The position numbers and the translations under genes are program-made. The notes beneath the pieces were generated by a model. That model did no database searches. It was not told the DNA's origin and saw only the letters and a list, made by a program, of their open reading frames with translations. A DNA stretch of 64,000 bases from Marsupella aquatica (lineage: Eukaryota > Marchantiophyta), in NCBI GenBank assembly GCA_973895155.1, contig OZ316899.1, positions 2,790,001-2,854,000 on the forward strand. The letters run 5' to 3'. This document shows, one piece after another, positions 21,865-32,270 of this stretch. The first letter of the stretch is position 1. Every line of letters starts with the position of its first letter.

Positions 21865-24800
21865 TAGCTCCCTACTTAAGTGTGAAGCGTCCTCGCGAAC
21901 ATCATTACGCTCGTTGTCCTGATGAAAGTACCTCTTCACACGATCGTAACTAACTCGATTGGGAAAGAGGTCGCCGGCGTACGTCAATAGTTGTAGGGAT
22001 CCGTTCAGGTACATCTGCTGGACAACGAAAGGTCCTAGCCAGCGTGTGTGTAACTTTCCTGGAAAGTACATGTACCTACTGTTGTACAGAAGGACAAGAT
22101 CTCCCGCAGTGATGTCCACCTGGCGCAGTCCCTTGTCGTGATGTTTCTTCGTTGCTTCTTGCTTAGCTGCCACGCGTTGCGATGCCCACAATCTGTGTTC
22201 TTCTAGACTATCGATCTTATATGCTCGATCGGACGAACTAGCGGCCTCCGATAGTCTGTGGCGGATGCGCACCCGGGGGGTCTCGACCTCAAACTTGACG
22301 GGTACTAGCGCATGTTGTCCGAATACCAAGAAATACGGACTATGGTTTGTAGTGGTCTTGAACGCCAAGTTGTACGAATAGACCGCCGCGAAAAGCTTGT
22401 CGTCCCAGTCTGTTTTGTGGGCTGCCACGGTTTTGTTGAGGATTTTCCCTACAATGCCATTAGCCCGCTCTGCTAGTCCGTTACATTTGGGATGATAAGG
22501 AGTAGTCTTCCTGTGCTTGACGAGGTAACGGTCAGTCAGTTTTTCCACCGTTTCGTTCAAAAAATGAGTCCCGCGGTCGCTGACTAATTCCAAGGGAGGT
22601 CCGAAGCGGGTGAAGATCTGTTCGTACAGGAACCTGGCAGTGGTGGCCGCGTCATCCTTGACCGTTGCCCGGGCCTCGACCCATTTAGTCGAGTAGTCGA
22701 TAGCCAGAAGGATGTACCAGCAACGCCGACCTTGGGTTACCGGAGTGAATGGTCCGATATAATCGTGCCCCATTTCTCAAACGGGGCAAGGGGAAAGATT
22801 GGAGTTAGAGGATGATTACCCGATCTGCGAGGTTTGCCTGCGCGCTGACATAAGTCACACCCTCGGATAAAATGGGCTACGTCGTGATGAAGCGTGGGCC
22901 ACCAATAACCTGCGTCCAAGATTTTGTGAGCCGTGGTGACCGGGGCGAAGTGTCCTCCTGCCTCTTCCTCGTGCATAGCTCGCATGACAATGATCGTCTT
23001 GTTATAGTCTAGGCATCTGCGGATTTTCCCATCGACGCCTTCCTTATGCAGATGTCCGCGGATCATCATGTATGGTGCGGCCTTGCGGAGAAAGACCGAC
23101 GCGGCCTCTTGGTTTATGTTACTTGGAATGCGGGCCGTTAAGAGGAAGGTGATTAGGTCCCCATACCATGTTGGTTGGTCCGTTTCTACGCGGAATAACT
23201 CCTCATCCGGGAATGCATCATCGACAGGTGCGTCGTCCGACTCCCCTTCGATCCTTGAGAAGAAGTCCGCATTTACGTGAGCTTTCCCTGGTCGCACCCT
23301 GACTTCGTAGTTAAATTCTTGGAGCAGCAGGACCCAACGGGCTATTCTCCCTGTTAAGTCTGCTTTGTTTACCATGTACTTCAGGCTGTCATGGTCAGTA
23401 TGGAATACTACCTTATACCCCAATAGATAATGGCGAAACTTTTTACACGAGTAGATGATTCCCAAGGCCTCCCGATCGGTGGGCAAATAGTTTTTCTCTA
23501 CGGCAAACAGTTGTCGACTTGCAAAGTAAATGGGGTGGTCACGTTTTTCGTCGTCCAGTTGGCTTAGGACTGAGCCGATGCAGAACCCAGACACGTCGAC
23601 ATACACATGGAACTCCTTGTTCCAATCGGGGGTAGTCAGAATCGGAGCCATCATGAGCTGGTTTTTTAGTTCGTCAAAGGCTGATTTTCGACGGGGAGTC
23701 ATTTCTATGACCGCGTCTTGCTTCATCATTTCCATAAGGGGTAGGGCTATCTTAGCAAAATCCTGAATGAATCGTCGGTAGTATCCTACGCAGCCTAAGA
23801 AGGATCGCACCGCCTTCTGGTCCGCTGGGTAAGGGACGTTCATCCATGCGGCCACCTTCTCCTGGTCCACCTCGATCCCCCGTTTGGACACTCGGTGTCC
23901 AAGTAGCACTCCTTCCGTTACCCCGAAGAAGCATTTGCCCGGGTGTAATTTCAACCCTACTTCCCGGCACCGCTCCAAAGTCCGCCTCAGATGTTCTGGG
24001 TGCTGGGCGATTGTTCCAAAGATGGCAAAATCGTCTATGAACACCTCCAAAAATTCTCGTAAGAAGTCATGAAAAATATTCATAATGATTTGCTGGAACA
24101 TAGCCGGGGCATTGCATAAGCCAAAGGGCATCCGCCTGAACGCGTAGGTTCCCCACTCGGTTATGAATGTGGTTTTGAGCTGGTCCGATAGTCTGATCCA
24201 AATCTGGTTATAACCTGAATATCCATCTAGGAACGTGTACACCTCATTTCGGGCTACCATGTCAAGGACCATATCCGTGTAAGGTAGCGGGTAATGGTCT
24301 TTCCGAGTAGTGTCGTTGAGCTTCCGATAGTCTTGGCATATTCGAATTTTAGGTTTACCATCAGGCCCTACCTTCTTAGGAACCACCACAATGGGGGAGA
24401 CCCATTCGCTAGATAAGACGGGGTAGATGATGTCCGCCACGATCAGTTGATCCAACTCCTCCTTTACCAAGACGGAATGTATTGGGTTTAGTCTTCGTTG
24501 CCTTTCTCGGACAGCATGAGCACCCAAGTTTAGATCGATGACGTGTTCGCCATAGGCTGGTGAAATCCCGGTTAAGTCTCGGTGACTCCATGCGAAGACG
24601 TCCTCATATTCCGATAGGAGTTCTTGGATGGCCTTTTCCTCTGGCGCTCGTAGGCCATAACCGACGTTGAATGTTCTCTCCCTCTTGGTGGTGTACCTGC
24701 CATAGGATTCCTTGCGGATTACCTCCACATGGTCTCTGGTGGCCCGGTCAAGGTGAGCTTCCAATTCCTCTAGTCTGGTGCCATCGTAGGCCACAGGTTC

Positions 24801-26759
24801 CCAGACTGTCGGCTGGTCCTTTGGGAGTTCCTTGGGTTCCTTTATTACGGACAGAATCTCGGGGCTCCAGGTAACCTTTTTCTTTGCGGGAGGAGTGACG
24901 GTCTGAGTAGCGTTTTCCTCGGGTATACCGGGTAAGGCCAGCCGGCCAACTGCCTTCGTAGGGCTCACCCTGCCGGGGAATGCTCCGCCCGTTGCCGCAT
25001 CATCTCCTTCTGGTTTCCCGGGTGCTTCGATTTGGGCCGCTGGTCTGGGCTGGTTCAGAATATGGGCTTCTCGGACGGCATTTACCCCGAAGACTTCCTC
25101 TTCATCCAGGCGAGAGATTAACTCCACCATATTCACCTCTTCTTCTGAGATGTCCTCCTCCGAGTCATATTCTTCGGGTCCCTGGGGCGTCTCGCCCTGG
25201 TAGTCTTCTTCCTTCCAGGACACCGTCGTAGTCGGGTTACCGAATTGTAATTCCTTCCTTCCCCAGTCGGTAACGACTCGGGCACCGTATAACCAGGGTC
25301 TGCCCAGCAGTACTGGATAAGAAGAGGGTCGGACGGGTCGCATCACCAGGTAATTTAGAAAGAACTCGAGGCCTCCAATCCACGTGGATATCTTGGTTAA
25401 CGTCCCCAGTGGCATGATCCTAGCGCCGTTTGCTAACCGAATGGCGCGCGCCGTGGGTTGATAAGATGTATATCCCAACCTTACGGAAGTGTCCTCTGTC
25501 ATGATGTTTACACCGGACCCACCGTCTATCAGTACAAACCGAACAGTACAGCCCGCTATCTCGATAGAGACTTCCGGCGCTCCTAAGTCCTGGTAAATCA
25601 TCATACAGTCGGCTAAGGTGCTTACCCGAGGTAGCCGTCGCCTCCTCTTTCCTATCAGCATCTCCTTGAGTTGTTGCCTATACTTCGGGTTATCCTGCAA
25701 TAGTTGTCCGACAGTGGCTGTGGCTGCACAGTTCTGAACATCCTTTTTGATGTCGTATTGGTTAGACGGTGGGGTCGCAGATTTTACTGCTTCTGCTCCC
25801 TTGACTTCAGTTTGCAAGGCAGTCTCAACTTCCTCGGCTTCTTCGGCCGCCTTAGCATTGGCAATATCCTTCTTAATGGCTTTCTTGTGCTCTTGGGCTT
25901 CGTAGGCTTCCAATTGCTTTTTGACCAGTTCCTCTACTCGTGGGTAGAATAACTTCGGGTTATCCCGCTGGTAGTCTTCCAGCTCGTCTGGTTCCATTGG
26001 ACTATTCTTGTCTGCGACCGCCTCTTTCTGCTGGGCATCCTTCCGATCTCGTTCTTTGTACTTATCCTTCTTGCGGGATGATCGGGTAGAAACGCGATAG
26101 CACTCATCGTCCGCGTGCGTTCCCGTTTGCTCGACTGCCTCTATGAGATCGATCCATTCGGTGGAGTCGTCCTGCCATTCCATTGTTACCATTTGTACTA
26201 CTGCATCCATAATTGGTGGGGCCGCAGGTTGAGCAGCTTTGACGGCGCCGGCCTTCGCGGCTAGCACCAAGGGGCAGTTTGACGTGGAATGTGCTTCGGT
26301 TCGACAGACCTGGCACAATGGAAGCACTCTCCCATCCCCTTGCTTCCTTTGCTCCGTGCACTCTCGGGCAAAGTGACCAGGTTTCTCGCAATTATAGCAA
26401 ACCGGGGTCCGCCAAACTCCGGGTTTAGGTGGGATACTTGGATTGCTGACCATCTGGGGGCCACGCCCATTTACCGGATACGGATAAGGGGTATGGAACC
26501 CTGGATTGTGGCCGCTTAGGGTGCGAGGTCCCGTCATACTCATCTGGAACACCGCCTCTCCTGGATCCTCGAAGAAGTACTCCATCGTGCATCCCTCTGG
26601 CTCGGACTGTCCGGGCTCCAACTCCATCTGGTGCACGCGAGTGTTCCATCTTGGACATTCTTGCACCACATGTCCCGACTGATAACACTTGGAGCACCAA
26701 GCATGCGCTCGGATTTCCGGTGGTTTCTTCTTGTCCGGAGGTTTTTCCGCCAAGTGCAC
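21817..26759 (-). pseudogene. RLG-C Pol (zinc knuckles, protease, RT, RNase H, integrase)
   Basis: A 1,340-codon frame (26759-22737) joined by one frameshift to 22773-21817. N-terminal CCHC knuckles (CSKCYQSGHVVQEC, CYNCEKPGHFAREC, CQVCRTEAHSTSNC) come first. Next are a protease motif IDGGSGVNIM (DGG in place of the usual DSG/DTG), RT with FIDDF near 24040, one RNase H (YVDVSGFCIGSVLSQL) and integrase with its zinc domain and SDRGTHF. The frameshift lies at FEKWG, just before the first integrase Asp (about 22770). The frame ends inside the 3' LTR, 48 nt past its start, so the C-terminal 16 residues are LTR-encoded. The absence of a chromodomain suggests a non-chromoviral lineage. Confidence 0.9.
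21865..21877 (-). promoter_or_regulatory. RLG-C polypurine tract inside pol codons
   Basis: The minus strand reads AAGTAGGGAGCTA directly before the LTR TG. In the pol frame it is part of the LSREL codons. RLG-B has the equivalent AAGTGGGGAGCTA at 38413-38425. Confidence 0.65.
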
Positions 26760-26840
26760 CGATAGTGCCTTCAGCCGGTCTGTGATTTCGTTCAGCTTTT
26801 CTACCTCCGCAGCCTTTGGGTCCGTGGTGACGACTTTGGC

Positions 26841-27824
26841 TCACGGTTTATGTTTACTTGTATCTGACCGTGATCCCTTCTTTCTTCTGTGGTCTCGAGA
26901 CTCTGACTCGGTCTCGCTGGAGGATGAGCCAGTTGACGTCGGGCTACTGGACAGGGAATTACTAGACTCTGAATCAGAGTCTGACGAAGAGCTGGTCCGG
27001 CCCTTCTTCTTATGTCGTCGTTTCTTCTTCCTCTTCTTCTCGTCGTACTCAGAGTCGGAGTCGCTGAAGGTATGATACCTCCTGCTCTTCTTATGTTTGG
27101 TCCTCCTATTAAGCTGAGAGGCGTAGTGCAATTCCCTGAAGGATTCGGCACTATCAATTGCTTGTTGTAGAGTGGTGGTCTTCTTTTCTAGCACCGAGAA
27201 CGCCATCCTCTGGGGTAGCGCGTTGACGAACCATTTCCTCAGCAGAGAGTCATCTGGCTTAGGCCGAATCTTGGCGGCAACCTTCTGGAACCGCTGCAGA
27301 AATTTGCGAAGTGAGTCATGCTTACCCATTTGCATTCGCCCGATTTTTGACAGGGCCCGAGATTCGATCCCGACGGGCCAAAATTCTTGCAAGAACGCCG
27401 TTTGGAACTGGCCCCATGTACAACCCGGGGGTTGTAAGTTATACCACGGGTGCGCTTCTCCTCGTAGTACGCCTGGAAGAATGGTTAGCTTAATGGCTTC
27501 CTCACCATTCGCCTTGGCCGTGGCCTCGAACTCAGCTATCCATTCATCAAGGTCGTCTGTGGGTCGTCCCTTAAAGGGTCGATAGTGAAACCGGGATCGC
27601 TGCGACACGTTCTGAGCCGCAGGGGGCCGCAACGCACCTGGTACCTGCGGGGCTGGTGGAACCGGTGGAGTTCCTCCCGCGATCGGTGCTTGGGTACCCA
27701 TCACAACACGCGATCCTGCTTGGAAAGCCGAGCTCCCCGCTTCGCCGGTCGCGGTATTCTCTTCCAACCTTGATGCTCCGTCCGGTTGTTGTAAATACAC
27801 AGAACGTGACCGGGTAAGGGGCAT
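26841..27824 (-). CDS. RLG-C Gag
   Basis: Intact 327-residue Gag frame from MPLTRSRSVYLQQ at 27824. A Pro/Ala-rich segment is followed by the retrotransposon Gag domain (about 85-245; FHYRPFKG, PWYNLQPPG, FLQRFQKVAAKIRP, WFVNALPQRM) and a Lys/Ser-rich tail. It ends at 26841; the zinc knuckles start in the next frame at 26759, implying frameshift expression or a lesion in the gap of about 80 nt. The PBS lies 80 nt upstream of the start. Confidence 0.85.
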   Translation of the reverse strand: MPLTRSRSVYLQQPDGASRLEENTATGEAGSSAFQAGSRVVMGTQAPIAGGTPPVPPAPQVPGALRPPAAQNVSQRSRFHYRPFKGRPTDDLDEWIAEFEATAKANGEEAIKLTILPGVLRGEAHPWYNLQPPGCTWGQFQTAFLQEFWPVGIESRALSKIGRMQMGKHDSLRKFLQRFQKVAAKIRPKPDDSLLRKWFVNALPQRMAFSVLEKKTTTLQQAIDSAESFRELHYASQLNRRTKHKKSRRYHTFSDSDSEYDEKKRKKKRRHKKKGRTSSSSDSDSESSNSLSSSPTSTGSSSSETESESRDHRRKKGSRSDTSKHKP

Positions 27825-27903
27825 GCCCCTTCCTTCACGTCGAGTACAAAATCAAAAGTTACTAGCTCACTACACGGCTCCACTCGTAAGGCAAAATGAG
27901 TGC

Positions 27904-27921
27904 CCCCTCCATCTAGCGCCA
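27904..27921 (-). promoter_or_regulatory. RLG-C primer binding site
   Basis: TGGCGCTAGATGGAGGGG on the minus strand, 17 nt after the LTR end at 27939. It is identical to the sites of RLG-A and RLG-B. Confidence 0.65.
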
Positions 27922-27938
27922 AAAAACCGGTCGCCGTA

Positions 27939-30900
27939 TGTCGCACCCCTACCCTGGGCCTTAAATCCGGGTTAGTGTCGTGGTGCGACCTCGACCACCA
28001 GTAGGGGTGAGGGTTCGGGCAAGGAGGTGTGTAGTGACCTTCAATAGCCCTAAGTCGGGCTAAGCCGCTATACTTACTGGTATAACACTCGCATAATTCG
28101 TACTTGTCATAGGTATATTTATTTTCCACCGCTGGAATTTTCCCTCAGTTAGTGACCCGGACTAACTCCCGACTTGGGGCTTTTCAAGCCATCGACGTGA
28201 CAGGACCTTGTGACATGCAATGAGCGGCAATCCCTACCATTAGTCCGCACCCGGTACGTCCCTTAAAATGGCGCCTTTGCCCGGACAAAGCATACACACA
28301 ACACCAGTTACTCTCAGAAACATTAAGGGGAAAAGACTACATTTACTCAGCGAAGCATCAGTTTACATGGTTGACTCGACTTCAAAGGGGGTCAACAGGC
28401 CCAACGGCAGTCGATGCCCAGTCTCTACGAGGCCCTGCCTCGCACTTGCCCAGCAAGCTCGACTCTGGCTCTCACTCCTTGGTACGCTCTGACCCTACTC
28501 AGGCCGGGACTCCCCGTGCCTCGCCTTTCTTCTGCTGAGATAACTAAGCCTTCTCCCCCTTCCCATCGCGGAAGGGGAAGCCTAAATACTACCATAGCGG
28601 AAGAGAACCGGAGGATACTACCTTCCGGGGTACTACCTATTGACTAACTAACTGCTGACTACCGGTTGCGCTACACTGACCGGTTGACCATCGACTACGA
28701 GTGTGCCAACCGGAATGGCAGCGGCCAAGCCTACTGACAAACTCAAGTCCGTTGATGGACTCAATCCTACGTTGGCTGATCCTAACTGACCGGCCCTAAT
28801 TCTTCCTACTGCCGCTAATCGGTGCCTAATGACAGTCATTCTGTCGTTACGCCTAACTAAAAGATGCCGCTGACTTAACCGCTTCGCGCGGCGCCTGCTT
28901 CTACCCTTCGCTAACTACCCCTTACGTGTGTGTAGTGGTTGGACCAGGGCTGGTCCCCTTGTCGGGGCGAGACCTCGAGCCGCCTTGATCAGAGGTGGGC
29001 CCAGGTTTTCCCCGCTGGAGGACGAGCAGGGTGACGCGGTCCTGCAAAGCCTTGTTGTCCCGTAATGCTTCCTCCGCCTCGTTTGCAGCTTCGTCGGCTT
29101 CAGTCTGGAGCCGCGCCACCTCCAAGTTGAGCTGGTCGATGGCGTCGCGATGGACCTGGTCCTGCGCTAGCAATTTATCTCGTTCGGCGGAGAGACTAGC
29201 CACCTGCTGTGCTGCCTGCAGGAATTGTTTGTTGAGGTCGGTCAGGCTGGTAACCCGAGCCGAAGATTCTGAGCGTAATTGAAGCACGGTGTCGTCCAGC
29301 TTCTTGAGTTCGGCCTGCGCTCCGCTTAACTCCTGGGTTAGTCCGTCCCTCTGTTCGACAGTGCGGACTAAATCCTTGCGGCGGGTCGTTGCCTCCTCCT
29401 CGAGGTGCTCTACCAGCATCTAGAGACGCCCGATCTCATTCCCCTTCGCCATGAGTTCTTCTTCCAAGCGGCTGACGATCCGTGGTTGGTGCTCTAACAT
29501 GAAGAAGGCTGGCTGAAAGTACGCCGAGACTTGTTGTCCGATGTATGTCGCCAACTCCCCAGACATAGTCTGGCTAAACTTCTGGACCAGGTCGTAGGCC
29601 ATGGTCCCCGGGGCTACTTGGTAGTCCTCCATCCTCTCGGGTACCGGTGGTTCCTCGGCAGGGGCAACGAGCTCCTCCGTAGTCAGCGCTGGGGAGGGGA
29701 AGGTTTCTTCAGGTGGTGGAGGGATTGGGGGTGGTTGTACTGCAGGTAGCGGAGGCTCAACGGAAGGAGGCGGTGGAATTTCCACAGGGGGCGGTTGCGG
29801 AGTATTAGTCGGGGCTTCCGGCTTGGGGTTTGTCCGAGGGACAGTAGTCCGCGTAGTCGGGGTTGCCTCCTTTGGGGCGGGGGTGACATTACCCGGGGCT
29901 GAGGTGGCCGTATTCTTTCCTCTGGCCTCCCGCCGTGCCTTGTACCAGGCGAGGATAATGGCGATATGACTCCCCAAGTAAGTCTTTCCTCCAATAGCCA
30001 TACCACCCTGAGCCCGCTTCAGCTCCCCCGAGAATCTTCGGTAGAAGAATTGGGCCCAATTTCGTCGTTTGTACTGTTCCACCTGCACTATCGTGCAGTG
30101 GGAAATCTCGGATCGTGGCTCAATCATGTGTAGGGTAGTCCGTATGAAGTTAAGCCGCTCCATACAAGTTAAGTTGGTGCATGCCCCTTGCTTGTATCCG
30201 TTGTCCGTCTTACCCTCGGGTTTGAAGTGCCACGGCGTATACTCCTTATCCCGAATTCGGATTTCCACAGGCACCGGCCCGGTTGGTAGGCCAAAAATTT
30301 GCATTAACCGATGCTCCGTGAGTGATAAGGTCTGCCCCGAAACCTTGGTGGTTGACGCATCAGTGTCGAAATTGGAGATGAACTCACAAATCTCCTTCGG
30401 CCCGGCGGCGCACGGCCTCCATAGTAAGTGGGCGAACCGCTCCAACTGATGCTCCTTGAGATAGTCCGCATGTTCGAGTTTCTTGATCGCGATCCAGACT
30501 ACCTCGGGGACGCGGATTACCTGTAATAAGTTGGACTTCGGGTTATCCGGGGGCCGTCGGGTCTGGTTGGTCGGGGGGTTTGCCGGGGCAGGTGCAGGCG
30601 CGGCGTCGGTCCGTGTTGATTCGGGGGCCGTCGTAGTCCTTGACCGCTTACGAGGACGTTGTTCGAGTTGCGGACTAGCTCGCTCGGAACCCGAAGAACA
30701 CTCCGCGTTGATTACTGGACGGACTTGGGACTGGTTCGGCGGTACTCCGGTGGTCATCGGTTGAGGCGCTGGGGTAGCCATATCCCAGTTGAAGGCGTTG
30801 GAGCTTTCCCCAAGGAACGTGAGATTACGCGCCGCTTCCCGTTGTTTGCTGATGTCTTCTTGGCACTTTTTGGCTGCGATCTGCTGGTCTAGGTACCCCG

Positions 30901-31776
30901 GAATCTTGTCGAACTCCGCTTGAGTAAGCCGCTGGTTGCCCTTCAGCTTAAAGAACTTAGCTGGAACCTCAAGAATCGCCTCTGCTACCGATCTAAGCCC
31001 TTCCTCGCTGAGATATAGTTCGGTGATGTAGTCTCACAGCTCGTTATAGCTAGAATCCCTGGTGATGGCTGTCCTTTCGCAATTAACCAGTGCTACCTTG
31101 GTTACCAGCTTCGCGTACCTTTGTTCGTAAGCGGCTTTCTCGGGGCAAGAGTACCAATAAGTCTCGGAGAACTTAGCACCTACCTCGCCAAACAAGGTCC
31201 AAAATCCCAAGGCTGTGAGGGTCATACTAACCTCGTAGTCCGGTTCGTTGCGTCCACGTTCCCACCTGGCTGGTCCTTTTTTGTGGAGGCCTCGCTCGTC
31301 CTGACTAAATCTCGCCACATTCCGCTCTTCTCCCTCGATAATTTCCTCGTAAAGGTCGACTGGATTCAATCAAAAAGGCGAGCGGATGGCAGCGTCCATG
31401 AATTCCAAAAAGGTAAACGTGAGCGAATGGCCCGTAGTGCCATCGGCTCCTCTCTTATGGGGGTGCCCGGACGAGCCCGAGCGTGAGAAGGTCAGGCCGT
31501 TTGGTCATTGATAACGAGCTGAAGTCGGCGTCTCGGTCCAAGCATGATTCTTCTAACTGATTTTTACTCCGCTGCCGCCACCGTACCTCGGTCGTGCGTA
31601 ATAATCCCTTTCCTGAACTCGTAATTATTCGGTTATCTTAACCTACTCCTAATCTAATCATAATGGCAACTTGACGGCTATACGTGCTATTCTACGCTAT
31701 GGCTACGGTCCTAATGACCGTATAAGTCCTAATCTACGACCTGGGTTCAGTCAAGTGACACGTTACCCGTGTCACA
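27939..31776 (-). repeat. RLG-C 5' LTR
   Basis: 3,838 bp, the pair of 18027-21864. It contains the LTR ORF at 31369-28922. The stretch 27939-28921 is non-coding R/U5 and promoter-side sequence, and 31370-31776 precedes the ORF. Confidence 0.93.
28922..31369 (-). pseudogene. RLG-C LTR-encoded FGLP/coiled-coil protein, 5' LTR copy
   Basis: The same frame as in the 3' LTR. Here a TGA at 31034 replaces the CGA of the other copy, a C-to-T change at a CpG. The frame resumes from 30781 (453 residues) through the FGLP domain and Pro-rich linker to the shared TAG at 29420. It restarts at ATG 29419 and reads 165 residues of coiled coil to 28922 without the second stop of the other copy. The two LTR copies carry different private lesions, so their common template had fewer stops. 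Confidence 0.8.
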
Positions 31777-32201
31777 GTATGACTCAGTCAGAATGAGTCA
31801 TTTTGCTATTTGTGTGTCGCATTAACTTGTGTGAAGAGTGCCCACATCAACCAAAAGGAAGGAAAGTAAGCAGGGGAGTGAGAGTTGGATGTGTCGAGCT
31901 GAGAGAGGTCTTAGCGGCTTAACCAAGCCTATTGGGGATCATTCCGGCGGCGGAATCCAAACATACCTAACAAGACGAAGGGGAAGACAGGGGAAGGCCT
32001 AGATTAGGCCGGCTACGTATCTCATGACCCGATGAAGGATCTGTCCAGTATATGTGTGTAAAATGTTAATAGTAGTAGTAGAAGGTTAGCATCGTCCCAT
32101 GCCGCTAAGCCGCGGAAACGGCCTCGCCAAGCGCGAAACCTGCGGGAATCGGCTTGAGCTGGGGGGTTTCTTGGGTTTAGAGAGCCATGGGATGCACCAC
32201 A
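31777..32201 (+). repeat. RLG-B 5' LTR, remainder (R/U5 side)
   Basis: This resumes the RLG-B LTR after RLG-C. 31777-31781 is the second copy of the GTATG TSD. It aligns with 42662-43091 and ends GCACCACA at 32201, four bases before the PBS. No ORF is present. A run with GTGTAAAATGTTAATAG near 32055 is AT-rich, but I cannot place a TATA box with confidence. Confidence 0.9.
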
Positions 32202-32205
32202 TTTT

Positions 32206-32223
32206 TGGCGCTAGATGGAGGGG
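32206..32223 (+). promoter_or_regulatory. RLG-B primer binding site
   Basis: TGGCGCTAGATGGAGGGG four bases after the LTR end. Complementary to a tRNA-Asn-like acceptor end (CUAGCG-CCA). The tRNA assignment is inference. Confidence 0.7.
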
Positions 32224-32270
32224 GCATTTCTTAAGCCGTGAGATATGAAGTTAGAACGGAAGCGTAGGTA

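Larger units (their letters stand above)
18027..31776 (-). mobile_element. RLG-C, complete Ty3/gypsy element with 3.84-kb coding LTRs
   Basis: Minus-strand element with LTRs at 18027-21864 and 27939-31776, both exactly 3,838 bp. On the minus strand they start TGTGACACGGG and end GGGTGCGACA. The TSD is a perfect GTATG (18022-18026 and 31777-31781). The internal region (21865-27938) has a PBS, gag and a single long pol frame with one late frameshift. It inserted into the RLG-B 5' LTR. By eye the LTRs differ at about 50 sites, nearly all transitions (about 1.3%). Confidence 0.93.
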
